Below are positions 1 to 7,307 of a DNA stretch of 64,000 nt, one piece after another; position 1 is the first letter of the stretch; each line of letters begins with the position of its first letter. This DNA comes from Prosthecobacter vanneervenii (GTDB lineage: Bacteria; Verrucomicrobiota; Verrucomicrobiia; Verrucomicrobiales; Verrucomicrobiaceae). The notes beneath the pieces were generated by a model. The model saw only the letters and a program-made list of their open reading frames with translations. It was not told where the DNA came from and did not search any database. The DNA is taken from assembly GCF_014203095.1 (NCBI RefSeq), contig NZ_JACHIG010000011.1:62001-126000 (forward strand), in the 5' to 3' direction. The translations under genes and the position numbers were made by a program.

Positions 1-1
1 T

Positions 2-541
2 TTCGGCACTGGCTTTTTAAGCGGAGCCGTGGTGGTGCCGCGCTGTGTGCTGGATGAACTGCAACGGCTTTCGGATTCTGCCGAACCAGCGTTAACGCTG
101 CGCGGGAAACGAGGGCTGGAAATGATGGAGAAAATGCGTGCCCGGCCTGAGATGAAGGTTTCCATCCATGAGGACGGCATGGCGGATATGCCTGTGGAGG
201 TGCGGCTGGTGACGCTGGCAAGGGAGCTGAATGCGCGCCTGCTGACCAGTGATGACAATCTGGCAAAAGTGGCGCGCCTGCGGGGCATCACAGTGCTGAG
301 TCTGCGAGAGCTGGCTGCGGCGCTAAATCCCGAGCTGGGAGTGGGAGATGAACTGCGGCTGCCGCTGACCAAACCTGGGAAGGATAAAAACCAGGCAGTG
401 GGCTATCTGCCGGACGGAGCGATGATCGTGGTGAACAACGCGGCCTCCCTGATCGGACAGACGGTGGATGTGGTGGTGTCTGGAACCCTGCCGACGAGCG
501 CCGGGAGGCTGGTGTTTGCGGAACTCAAGCCCGCCGCGTGA
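2..541 (+). CDS. PIN-TRAM domain protein, 5' truncated by window edge
   Basis: The reading frame is already open at base 2, so the gene begins upstream of the window; 179 codons are visible. The visible part starts within a PIN domain: a segment reading VVPRCVLDELQ, then a basic stretch (RGKRGLEMMEK) and the acidic motif LLTSDDNLAKVA, typical of PIN-domain metal-binding aspartates. The last 60 or so residues (VGYLPDGAMIVV, GQTVDVVVSG) match a C-terminal TRAM domain, which binds nucleic acid. This order matches the YacL-like PIN/TRAM family, whose members usually carry N-terminal membrane helices; that part would lie off the window. The function is probably a membrane-anchored RNase or nucleic-acid-binding protein. 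The end overlaps the convergent protease gene by 17 bases. Confidence 0.85.
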   Translation, partial: FGTGFLSGAVVVPRCVLDELQRLSDSAEPALTLRGKRGLEMMEKMRARPEMKVSIHEDGMADMPVEVRLVTLARELNARLLTSDDNLAKVARLRGITVLSLRELAAALNPELGVGDELRLPLTKPGKDKNQAVGYLPDGAMIVVNNAASLIGQTVDVVVSGTLPTSAGRLVFAELKPAA

Positions 542-1538
542 TCCGCCTGCGCGGGAAGACCGCGAAAGAAAGGGCGAGCATGGCCAGCAAGGCGGAGCCG
601 GGCTCTGGCACTGCGGTGATCGCCATGATCTCCGCAGAGCTGGTGGAAATGCGGGAGGCGTACATGCTGGAAGGATTGTCCACGGGCAGCTGGGGGATGA
701 AGGTCCAGCCGAAGGCATCGGAGCCCTGATACAAACCGCCACGATCTGTCAGTGCGGCATTGAATTCCGAGCCGTCTCCAACGGTGTTGTTGGTGTCGAA
801 CATGCCGTCCACGCTGTAGTTTACGCCGGCGAGTTTCCAGATGCCGCCGTCATTGACGAAGACTCCGCCACCGGAATCGCCGTTGGAGAGAGTGGCCTCC
901 TCTGCGGTGCCGCTGGCGCTGAAGGTGGCGGTGAGGAGATTTCCGACAGCACTGGAGTAGATGCTGCTGACGGTGTTGCTGCCCCAGCGAGCGACGCCAT
1001 CCGGAGAGGTGGCTTCCCAACCCTGCAAGGTGCCGCCGACGATGACATCCGCACCCCTGGGCCCGCCTCTGCCATTGATCTCCATCGTCATGCCCACCTC
1101 CGAGGAGCCTGTGTAGAGAGGAGCGTAGGTGGAGAAGGTGCCTTGGATTTTGAAGAGGCGCAGGTCGGTTCCGGAGATGTCCCAGTAGCCGAGGCCGCCA
1201 TTGGCGGCGGTGTCGATGTTGTAGGTGATGTCCGAACCACCATTGAAAATGCCGCTGGAGGTGAAGGTGGTGCCCTGAGTGCCAATATGCTGTGCGGTGA
1301 TGAAGTACTGCGGCGCGATCATGGTGCCGAGGTAAGAGCCATAGGTGCCCTCGTACTGCCAGCCTGAATTGGCGAAGGCACCGGTGGGTGCTGTAGTGTT
1401 GTGGCCGGGGTCTCCCGTGGCTTCAAAAACGATGGCCTTGCATGGCAGGGTGCAGAAACAAAACGCACCCAAAAGCATGCGCAGCAAGGGCGAGTGCTGA
1501 GATGCTGATGTTTTGGGCCGCATGACCATCAAGCACAT
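525..1538 (-). CDS. Secreted trypsin-like serine protease with PEP-CTERM sorting signal
   Basis: A predicted chymotrypsin-fold serine protease exported and anchored by the PEP-CTERM/exosortase route. The catalytic triad is visible in order: His84 in FITAQHIG, Asp125 in SGTDLRLF, Ser222 in NGDSGGGVF. The N-terminus has a hydrophobic export segment (LLRMLLGAFCF). The C-terminus has VPEPGSALL (PEP at 311-313), a short hydrophobic helix and a basic tail RRRITRR, the classic PEP-CTERM tripartite signal. The start could be one of the in-frame methionines at residues 4 or 6. No exosortase gene is in the window. A substrate cannot be deduced. It is convergent with the PIN-TRAM gene and divergent from the L,D-transpeptidase gene. 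Confidence 0.85.
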   Translation of the reverse strand: MCLMVMRPKTSASQHSPLLRMLLGAFCFCTLPCKAIVFEATGDPGHNTTAPTGAFANSGWQYEGTYGSYLGTMIAPQYFITAQHIGTQGTTFTSSGIFNGGSDITYNIDTAANGGLGYWDISGTDLRLFKIQGTFSTYAPLYTGSSEVGMTMEINGRGGPRGADVIVGGTLQGWEATSPDGVARWGSNTVSSIYSSAVGNLLTATFSASGTAEEATLSNGDSGGGVFVNDGGIWKLAGVNYSVDGMFDTNNTVGDGSEFNAALTDRGGLYQGSDAFGWTFIPQLPVDNPSSMYASRISTSSAEIMAITAVPEPGSALLAMLALSFAVFPRRRITRRA

Positions 1539-1703
1539 TCATAGCAAATTCTGGAATTTCCATAAAAGTTTGCTGAACCGCCTTAATTTGGCGGCTTCAA
1601 AACGGCGGAAAGCCATTTTTGGGGTGGCATGATACCCGCTGACTAAATATGGGCTCGACACCTATATCATTTTTGTTATGGATGGCGCGCCTGTGACGCA
1701 AAA

Positions 1704-3059
1704 ATGAAAAGCAAGTGGTTCAACATGTTAGGTGCATGCATCCTCCCGCCGCTGGTCGGGGTGGGGATGTGCAGCGGCATCATCCATTTGCTGAAGAATC
1801 ATGAGCTGTTTCGTGTCAATGTGCTGGCGGCACAGCCTGAGACTGGAAAGCTGAGGCATGGACGAGGCGGCGAGCACGGGGCCGAGGTAAGACCTGCCCT
1901 GCCTGCTAATGCTGAGTTCAGCCCGGTGAGGCCTGCGCCTGTGACGCCTGGTGCTGACAAGGCAGCTCTCCGGCGCGCTGAAGAGGCTGCAAAAGCAAAG
2001 ATGATGCCTGCCGTGCCGAAGGCTGAGAAGAAGGACCCAGAAATGGCGGTGGCCAAGAAGACCGAAAATCCCGTGCAGCCTAAAACCATCGTGGTGCAGG
2101 CTCCAGTCTGGCGACCCATCGTCGATCCCATCGCAGATCACTGGACCCGGCTGATGCCACGCACGGACGCTCTGCCGCAGGCTTACCAGGCAGTGCTGAA
2201 TGATGACGCCCAGCATCTGGCAAGACTGATAGCGATGGGCATCTCCCCCCATGAAAAGACATTGGGCGGGGATACGCCGCTGTGTGCAGCGGTGCGCATG
2301 GGGCGTGCAGATTGTGTGTATGTCCTGGCACTTTCCGGGGTGGACATGAATCAGCCAGCACATGAAAAGCAGCCGCCTATCGCGCTGGCGTCTCTGCGAC
2401 GGAATGCCCCGGTGCTGAAAGCACTGCTAGAATTTGGAGCGGACCCCAACACGCGCTTTAACACACCGGTGGCGAAGCAGGTCATCGACCGCTGCACCAT
2501 CAAGGATCTGCGAAATGCGATGGAGAGCGACCGGGGAATCACCCCACTGATCTGCTGTGCCGCACGCGGTGATGTGGAAGGAGCTGTAACCCTGATGCGT
2601 GCAGGGGCCAGGCCAGGGATGGGCACCACACGCTATCACCGCTACCCGATCAACTTTGCCGCTACGCAGGGCTACCTCTTCCTCATGCGCGTGCTTTTAG
2701 GTCGCGACCCTGACTCTGAGCCGGACATTCTGGTGACGGTGGATCTTTCCAGCCAGCGCGCCTGGGTGACGAAGCAGGGGCGCATCATCAACCACACGAT
2801 GGTTTCCACCGGACGTGAGGGCTATGGCACCCCGGCCGGGCGCTACGTGATCACGGACAAGCATACCTCGCATGTATCGACGCTGTATCATGTGAACATG
2901 CCGTGGTTCATGCGCCTGAACTGCAGCGCCATCGGTCTGCACAGTGGCTATGTGACTGGGCAGCCAGCCTCGCATGGCTGCATCCGCCTGCCGTATGAAA
3001 AGGCGAAGGAATTCTTTACCCAGGTGCGCGTAGGGGACGAGGTGGAGATCGTGTACTAG
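1704..3059 (+). CDS. Ankyrin repeat / L,D-transpeptidase (YkuD) fusion
   Basis: 451 residues. A membrane-spanning or signal segment lies near the N-terminus (residues 8-30), followed by an Ala/Pro/Lys-rich linker to about residue 135. About four ankyrin-type repeats follow (for example GGDTPLCAAVRMGRADCV, LLEFGADPN, GITPLICCAARGDVEGA, PINFAATQGYLFLMRVLL). A C-terminal YkuD domain starts around residue 340 (VTVDLSSQRAWV) and contains HSGYVTGQPASHGCIRL with the catalytic cysteine near 426. YkuD enzymes form 3-3 peptidoglycan cross-links or attach proteins to peptidoglycan in the periplasm. The ankyrin part is likely a periplasmic protein-interaction module; this is inference. The fusion is uncommon, since YkuD proteins more often carry LysM or peptidoglycan-binding domains. 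Confidence 0.9.
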   Translation: MKSKWFNMLGACILPPLVGVGMCSGIIHLLKNHELFRVNVLAAQPETGKLRHGRGGEHGAEVRPALPANAEFSPVRPAPVTPGADKAALRRAEEAAKAKMMPAVPKAEKKDPEMAVAKKTENPVQPKTIVVQAPVWRPIVDPIADHWTRLMPRTDALPQAYQAVLNDDAQHLARLIAMGISPHEKTLGGDTPLCAAVRMGRADCVYVLALSGVDMNQPAHEKQPPIALASLRRNAPVLKALLEFGADPNTRFNTPVAKQVIDRCTIKDLRNAMESDRGITPLICCAARGDVEGAVTLMRAGARPGMGTTRYHRYPINFAATQGYLFLMRVLLGRDPDSEPDILVTVDLSSQRAWVTKQGRIINHTMVSTGREGYGTPAGRYVITDKHTSHVSTLYHVNMPWFMRLNCSAIGLHSGYVTGQPASHGCIRLPYEKAKEFFTQVRVGDEVEIVY

Positions 3060-3071
3060 GGCCGGAGGCCC

Positions 3072-3118
3072 GTTGACGGTGGTTTACCGTTGTTGACTAT
3101 TGTTGACAGTTGTTTGCC
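3072..3118 (+). repeat. Short imperfect tandem GTTGAC repeats
   Basis: Between the convergent L,D-transpeptidase and mpl genes, GTTGAC occurs at 3072, 3092 and 3102. The last two copies sit in adjacent ten-base units (TGTTGACTAT, TGTTGACAGT), followed by a decayed unit (TGTTTGCC). No function is evident. It could be a slipped-strand expansion. Confidence 0.4.
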
Positions 3119-3172
3119 AAGCCGATGAGCGGCTTTGCCGTAGATCTGAAAAGCAGTGTCAACGGCTTCTGG

Positions 3173-4555
3173 CTAGAGGGTCTTGAGGAGCTTGTCGTGG
3201 ATGCCGTCGAAGCCGCCGTTGCTGAAGACGACGATGACATCGCCGGAGCGGGTTTCCTGCTTGAGGCGGCTGACGATGGCGTCGGTGCTGGCATCGAAAT
3301 AGCAGGGCTTGCCACGGGCGGTGACGGATTCGGCCACCTTGGCGGTGTCCAGGCGCTGGTCTGCGGCTACCTTCTCAGGATTGGCGACGGCGGCGATGAC
3401 AGAGCCATCGGCTTCGGTGAGGGCGTCGATCAGCTCGTTTTGCAGCACGTTACGGCGGCTGGTGTTGGAGCGCGGCTCGAAGAGGGCCCAGAGGCGGCGT
3501 CCGGCGTAGCGCTGGCGCAGGCCGCGCAGGGTCTCGCGGATGGCGGTGGGGTGGTGGCCGAAGTCGTCGATGATGGTGATGCCGTGGGCCTCTCCGCGCT
3601 CCTGCTGGCGGCGGCGGATGCCACGGAAACTCTCAAGGCCGGCGCGGATCTTGTCATCGCTCAATCCTGCAAAGCGGGCGGCGCAGACGCACATGGCTGC
3701 ATTGCGTGCATTGAACTCGCCGACCATGGGGACTTCGAAGGCGACGCCGTTGATAGCAAACTGGGTGCTTTCAGGCGTGGTGCCGGTGATGGTGATGCGG
3801 AAGTCACAATCTGTGCCGAGGCCCACGGTCTTGAGCGGGGCGGGGCATTTGGCGCGCAGGCTGAGGCAGTTTGGGTCGTCTCCATTGATAAGCACGAGGC
3901 CGTTGCGTGGGACGGTGTTGAGGAAGCGCTGGAAGGAGAGCAGGATTTCATCGAGGTCGCGGAAGATGTCCGCGTGGTCGAACTCGATGTTGTTCACGAT
4001 GGCGCACTCGGGCAGGTAGTGAAGGAACTTGCTGCGCTTGTCGAAATAAGCGGTGTCGTATTCGTCCCCCTCGATGACGAAGAGGTCGGAGTCCGTGAAG
4101 CGGGCGCCGGAGTCGAAATTTTCGGGAACGCCGCCGATCATGAAGCCAGGGTTTTTGCCCGCGTGCTCATAGATCCAGGCGAGCATGGTGGTGGTGGTGG
4201 TCTTGCCGTGGGTGCCGCTGATGACGAAGCTGCGTTTGCCCTGAATGACCTCGCGCTTGAGCATCTCTGCCATGGAGACATAAGGAAGCTTTTTCTCCAG
4301 CAGGGCCTCGAGCTCGGGATTGCCACGAGAGATGGCGTTGCCGACGACATAGACATCGGCATTGAGGGGAAGGTTTTCCGGCTTGTAGCCTTCGGTGACG
4401 GTGATGCCTGCGTTGCGCAGCACGTCGCTCATGGGCGGATAGACCTGGCTGTCTGAGCCGCTGATGGTGTGGCCGAGAGCGCGTAGCGCGACTGCGGTGG
4501 AGCCCATTGCGGTGCCGCAGATGCCGATGAGGTGGATGTGCTTGGGAGATGCCAT
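3173..4555 (-). CDS. mpl: UDP-N-acetylmuramate:L-Ala-gamma-D-Glu-meso-DAP ligase
   Basis: Mpl joins recycled murein tripeptide to UDP-MurNAc in the cytoplasm, returning wall fragments to peptidoglycan synthesis. The N-terminus carries the nucleotide-binding motif HLIGICGTAMG (residues 7-17) typical of Mpl rather than MurC, followed by the Mur-ligase ATP loop GTHGKTTTTT (114-123). The central stretch IEGDEYDTAYFDKRSKF and the late HHPTAI segment (in IDDFGHHPTAI) are characteristic of the family. The 460-residue length fits. It is monocistronic here, divergent from the bufferin-like operon and convergent with the L,D-transpeptidase, so two neighbouring genes deal with the cell wall. Confidence 0.95.
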   Translation of the reverse strand: MASPKHIHLIGICGTAMGSTAVALRALGHTISGSDSQVYPPMSDVLRNAGITVTEGYKPENLPLNADVYVVGNAISRGNPELEALLEKKLPYVSMAEMLKREVIQGKRSFVISGTHGKTTTTTMLAWIYEHAGKNPGFMIGGVPENFDSGARFTDSDLFVIEGDEYDTAYFDKRSKFLHYLPECAIVNNIEFDHADIFRDLDEILLSFQRFLNTVPRNGLVLINGDDPNCLSLRAKCPAPLKTVGLGTDCDFRITITGTTPESTQFAINGVAFEVPMVGEFNARNAAMCVCAARFAGLSDDKIRAGLESFRGIRRRQQERGEAHGITIIDDFGHHPTAIRETLRGLRQRYAGRRLWALFEPRSNTSRRNVLQNELIDALTEADGSVIAAVANPEKVAADQRLDTAKVAESVTARGKPCYFDASTDAIVSRLKQETRSGDVIVVFSNGGFDGIHDKLLKTL

Positions 4556-4644
4556 GGAGAAGGGAGGACGTGGTGCAGGCCCACGCGAAGGCGGGCACTA
4601 AAGCAGGCCTTTCCGCCCCCTGCTAAAAGAAAGTTCAGGTCTGT

Positions 4645-4676
4645 GGGAATAATCGCCGGGGCGGGTGCTCACACGC
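4645..4676 (+). promoter_or_regulatory. Putative ECF-sigma promoter of the bufferin-like operon
   Basis: The element GGGAATAATCGCCG begins at 4645. CTCACAC begins at 4668, at a distance typical of a -35/-10 pair (16-base spacer after GGAATA). The same arrangement, with 13 of 14 identical bases in the first block and CTC-NN-AC at the same offset, precedes the sigma factor gene at 7255. The leader to the precursor ATG would be about 65 bases. Assigning it to the nearby sigma factor is inference from this match and the gene context. Confidence 0.6.
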
Positions 4677-4740
4677 TGCGATGGCCGGAACCACCCGGCC
4701 TGCCGGAACTCCAAATAATACAACGCATACCATCACTGCC

Positions 4741-5001
4741 ATGAGCACCAAGCACATCATCGCCGCCGCCGCCTTCACCGGTCTCCTTTCCGGAGCCTAC
4801 GCCGCCCAGACCACCACCACGCAGAAGGCCGCCAGCCTTGGCGTCTCCATCGAGAAGATGGCAGACAAGGGCCAGCACACCTGCAAGGGACACAACGACT
4901 GCAAGGGCCAGGGCGGCTGCAAGTCCGGTGACAACGGCTGCAAGGGCAAGAACTCCTGCAAGGGCAAAGGCGGCTGCAACACCATGCCGAAGAAGCCCTG
5001 A
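4741..5001 (+). CDS. Bufferin-like six-cysteine secreted precursor peptide
   Basis: 86 residues from the ATG at 4741; an upstream in-frame ATG at 4681 would add a tail with no export logic. Residues 1-22 are a clean Sec signal peptide ending AYA-A. The mature region is Lys/Gly/Cys-rich, with cysteines at 48, 54, 60, 67, 73 and 79 (spacing 6,6,7,6,6), mostly in CKG triplets. This looks like two copies of C-x5-C-x5-C. The next genes encode a DUF692 enzyme and a DUF2063 partner, the known partners of bufferin-type copper-buffering peptides, in which the enzyme modifies cysteines before export. Placement in the BufA2-like group is inference from the CKG pattern. The product would be a periplasmic copper (or other soft metal) binder. 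Confidence 0.8.
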   Translation: MSTKHIIAAAAFTGLLSGAYAAQTTTTQKAASLGVSIEKMADKGQHTCKGHNDCKGQGGCKSGDNGCKGKNSCKGKGGCNTMPKKP

Positions 5002-5013
5002 TCCCCCCAGGCT

Positions 5014-5057
5014 GAATGGGTGGGGGTGTGCAAGCGTTCGCGTGCTCCCACCCATTC
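5014..5057 (+). promoter_or_regulatory. Strong stem-loop between precursor and modifying-enzyme genes
   Basis: Perfect 11-base arms, GAATGGGTGGG at 5014-5024 and CCCACCCATTC at 5047-5057, enclose a 22-base loop that can itself pair (GCAAGCG with CGCGTGC, one mismatch). No T-run follows directly, although a T-rich stretch appears about 25 bases later. It may be a partial terminator or an mRNA-stabilising element that makes the precursor more abundant than the enzymes, as is common in RiPP operons (inference). Confidence 0.65.
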
Positions 5058-5091
5058 GTCATTCTGAATTCTTCTCACGTTCTTTTTTTCC

Positions 5092-5937
5092 ATGCCTGCC
5101 AACCCACACAACGGCCACACTGATCTCGGCATCGGTCTTGGGCTTCGAGTGCCGCACTACAGGCACATCCTGGAGAAGAAACCGGTGTGCGACTGGTTTG
5201 AGATCATCTCCGAAAATTTCATGGTCGATGGCGGGCGGCCGCTGGAGATTCTGGACAGCATTCTGGAGCAGTACCGCGTGGTGCAGCATGGGGTGTCGAT
5301 GTACTTTGGCAATGCCGATCCGCTGAACCGGGAGCATCTGAAAAAACTGAAGCGGCTGGTGAAGCGCACGAATACACCGTGGCTCTCTGATCATCTCTGC
5401 TGGGGAAGCTTGGACGGGCGGTGCTCGCACGACCTGCTGCCCATGCCCTACACGATGAGCGTGGCCAGACACACAGCTGAAAAAATACGGCAGGCGCGCG
5501 ACTTTCTGGAGGTGCCCATCTGCGTGGAGAACGTGAGCAGCTACGCTGAATTCACCCAGAATGAGATGACGGAGTGGGAGTTTCTCAACGAAGTGGTGGA
5601 GCGTGCCGACTGCGGCATCCTGCTGGATGTAAACAACATCTATGTGTCGTCGCAAAATCATGGGTTTGATCCTTTTGAGTACCTAAGAGCTGTGCCGCAC
5701 CATCGCGTGGGGCAGATCCACATTGCCGGGCACACGCGGCTGGACCACGTGATCCTCGACACGCATGATCATCCGGTGCCGGATCCTGTGTGGGAACTTT
5801 ATGCGGCTGCGATCCAAGCATGCGGCAGGACCGCCACGCTGCTGGAGTGGGACGACAAGATTCCCAGCTTTGACGAGGTCCATGCCGAAGCGCTGAAAGC
5901 CAACCTTTATTTGCATGAGCATGCACACGCCGTCTGA
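5092..5937 (+). CDS. DUF692 multinuclear nonheme iron oxidase (BufB/MbnB-like)
   Basis: 281 residues, the normal size for DUF692 (MNIO) enzymes, which have a TIM-barrel fold with two or three irons and modify cysteines of ribosomal peptides. Family motifs are visible: LGIGLGLRVPHYRHIL and FEIISENFM near the N-terminus, HGVSMYFG, LSDHLCWGS, ICVENVSSY, ILLDVNNIYVS, QIHIAGH and DTHDHPVPDPVW, which supply the conserved His, Asp and Glu ligands. The most likely substrate is the CKG peptide encoded 90 bases upstream. The gene overlaps the DUF2063 gene by 23 bases, so the two are translationally linked. It acts in the cytoplasm before Sec export. Confidence 0.93.
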   Translation: MPANPHNGHTDLGIGLGLRVPHYRHILEKKPVCDWFEIISENFMVDGGRPLEILDSILEQYRVVQHGVSMYFGNADPLNREHLKKLKRLVKRTNTPWLSDHLCWGSLDGRCSHDLLPMPYTMSVARHTAEKIRQARDFLEVPICVENVSSYAEFTQNEMTEWEFLNEVVERADCGILLDVNNIYVSSQNHGFDPFEYLRAVPHHRVGQIHIAGHTRLDHVILDTHDHPVPDPVWELYAAAIQACGRTATLLEWDDKIPSFDEVHAEALKANLYLHEHAHAV

Positions 5938-6793
5938 GAAGCTACGAACGAATGAAGATCTGCGCCATCTCCAGCGCACGATGGCTGCCGCACTGATGCA
6001 GCCGCTGACGAAGCAGGATCGGCTGCGGAAGGGGACGCAGGCGGAGTTCATGGCGCCGAATGACCGTATGAGCGGATTTGAGCGGCTGGAGATCTATGCG
6101 CGGCAATATTGGTTTCGGCTGCTGGACTGTCTTTACGATGACTACCCGGCACTACGGGCGTTTTTGGGCGAGCGTCGATTTCATCAGCTCTGCCGGGACT
6201 ACCTGGCGCAGCATCCCAGCACGTCATGGACTCTGAGGAATCTGGGGAGCGAGCTGTCTGCTTTCATCACAGAGCCCAGGGCGCGAGACATTGCCCGGGT
6301 GGAATGGGCGCAGACGCTGGCCTTTGATGAGGCACAGAAAAAGCCGGTGCCTGTGGATGATCTGCTGGGACAGGATCCCGCAACGCTGCGACTGGGGGTG
6401 CAGCCCTGTGTGGTGCTGTTGCAGACCGAGCATGCGGTGGATCACTTCATCACGGCTTTGAAAAAAGCAGATGCTGATGTGCGGGGATCCGCCAGCCAGG
6501 CTGTGTCGGAAGCACCGGCCCGAGCGGAAGTGGGGAAAGCGCCGAGACTCAGGCGTGAGCGTGTGCATCTGGCGGTGCACCGCCATGACAACCAGCTTTA
6601 CTTCAAACGGCTGGCTCCCGAGGCCCATGGCCTGCTCTGCGCACTAAGGGATGGTCTGCCGCTGGCCGAGGCCATCGAGGCCGCGCTGGCCGAGGCCGGC
6701 GCTGAGACTGACTGGCCAGTGCAGATCCGAGACTGGTTCACCGAATTTTCCCAGCTCGGCTGGTTCGTCAAAAACTCCCCCCGCAAATCATGA
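5915..6793 (+). CDS. DUF2063 MNIO partner protein (BufC-like)
   Basis: 292 residues. The N-terminal domain (residues 18-110; for example RLEIYARQYWFRLLDCLYDD then YPALRAFLGERRFHQLCRDY) is the DUF2063 DNA-binding-like domain found next to DUF692 enzymes, where it recognises the precursor leader and forms a complex with the oxidase. The C-terminal half (after about residue 200) contains winged-helix/RRE-like segments typical of BufC relatives. The start at 5915 lies within the end of the DUF692 gene. The stop overlaps the DoxX start (ATGA). The identification rests on the N-terminal domain and its position. Confidence 0.88.
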   Translation: MSMHTPSEKLRTNEDLRHLQRTMAAALMQPLTKQDRLRKGTQAEFMAPNDRMSGFERLEIYARQYWFRLLDCLYDDYPALRAFLGERRFHQLCRDYLAQHPSTSWTLRNLGSELSAFITEPRARDIARVEWAQTLAFDEAQKKPVPVDDLLGQDPATLRLGVQPCVVLLQTEHAVDHFITALKKADADVRGSASQAVSEAPARAEVGKAPRLRRERVHLAVHRHDNQLYFKRLAPEAHGLLCALRDGLPLAEAIEAALAEAGAETDWPVQIRDWFTEFSQLGWFVKNSPRKS

Positions 6794-7248
6794 AACCCTG
6801 GACACTTGCCAACTCTCTTCTCGACCGTGCCGCCAGCTGGCTGCCGAATCCTTTTCTCCTGAGCATCCGCCTCTACTGGGGATGGCAGTTTTTCCAGACG
6901 GGGAAAGGCAAGCTGAGCGACATCAGCGCGCCCACGGCCTTTTTCACCGAGCTGGGCATTCCGTTTCCGAAGCTCAACGCCTACCTGGCCGGCGGAACGG
7001 AGTGTCTTGGCGGGCTGCTGCTGCTGGCAGGGCTTTTTTCCCGGATGACCTGTGTGCCGCTCATTTTCACCATGCTGGTGGCTTATGGCACGGCGCATCT
7101 GGATGTGGTCAAAACGATCTGGTCGGATCCTGACTCCTTTGTGACGGCACCGCCTTTTCTCTTTCTGCTGGCTGCGATGACCGTCTTCATTTTTGGACCG
7201 GGCAGGCTTTCTGTGGATGAGCTGCTGCTGCGCCGAAAAAAATTTTGA
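6790..7248 (+). CDS. DoxX family membrane protein
   Basis: 152 residues with four predicted membrane helices (about 22-40, 63-84, 88-105, 120-138). The sequence SIRLYWGWQFFQTGKGKL followed by AYLAGGTECLGGLLLLAG is typical of DoxX/DoxD-like proteins. DoxX genes commonly sit at the end of DUF692-DUF2063 operons. The role is not established; a link to membrane thiol or quinone redox has been proposed for the family. It overlaps the preceding gene by four bases, so it belongs to the operon. Confidence 0.88.
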   Translation: MKPWTLANSLLDRAASWLPNPFLLSIRLYWGWQFFQTGKGKLSDISAPTAFFTELGIPFPKLNAYLAGGTECLGGLLLLAGLFSRMTCVPLIFTMLVAYGTAHLDVVKTIWSDPDSFVTAPPFLFLLAAMTVFIFGPGRLSVDELLLRRKKF

Positions 7249-7254
7249 AAAGCC

Positions 7255-7286
7255 GGGAATAAACGCCGCGGTGCCGCCTCCTACCT
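7255..7286 (+). promoter_or_regulatory. Putative autoregulated promoter of the ECF sigma gene
   Basis: GGGAATAAACGCCG begins at 7255 and CTCCTAC begins at 7278, both aligning without gaps to the element at 4645 upstream of the precursor gene. ECF sigma factors usually activate their own promoter, so a shared motif at the operon and the sigma gene is what that model predicts. It is not experimentally supported here. Confidence 0.6.
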
Positions 7287-7307
7287 GCATCTCCCGCCCA
7301 TGAATTC

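Noticed and set aside
1539-1703. Possible promoter between the divergent protease and L,D-transpeptidase genes
   Set aside because: AT-rich, but no clear -35/-10 pair at proper spacing could be defended.
3059-3071. Small hairpin GGGCC-GGA-GGCCC after the L,D-transpeptidase stop
   Set aside because: Five-base arms and no T-run; too weak to call a terminator.
3110-4456. Long open frame on the plus strand over mpl
   Set aside because: It is the antisense shadow of mpl in GC-rich DNA; no domain or ribosome site, and mpl has full family motifs.
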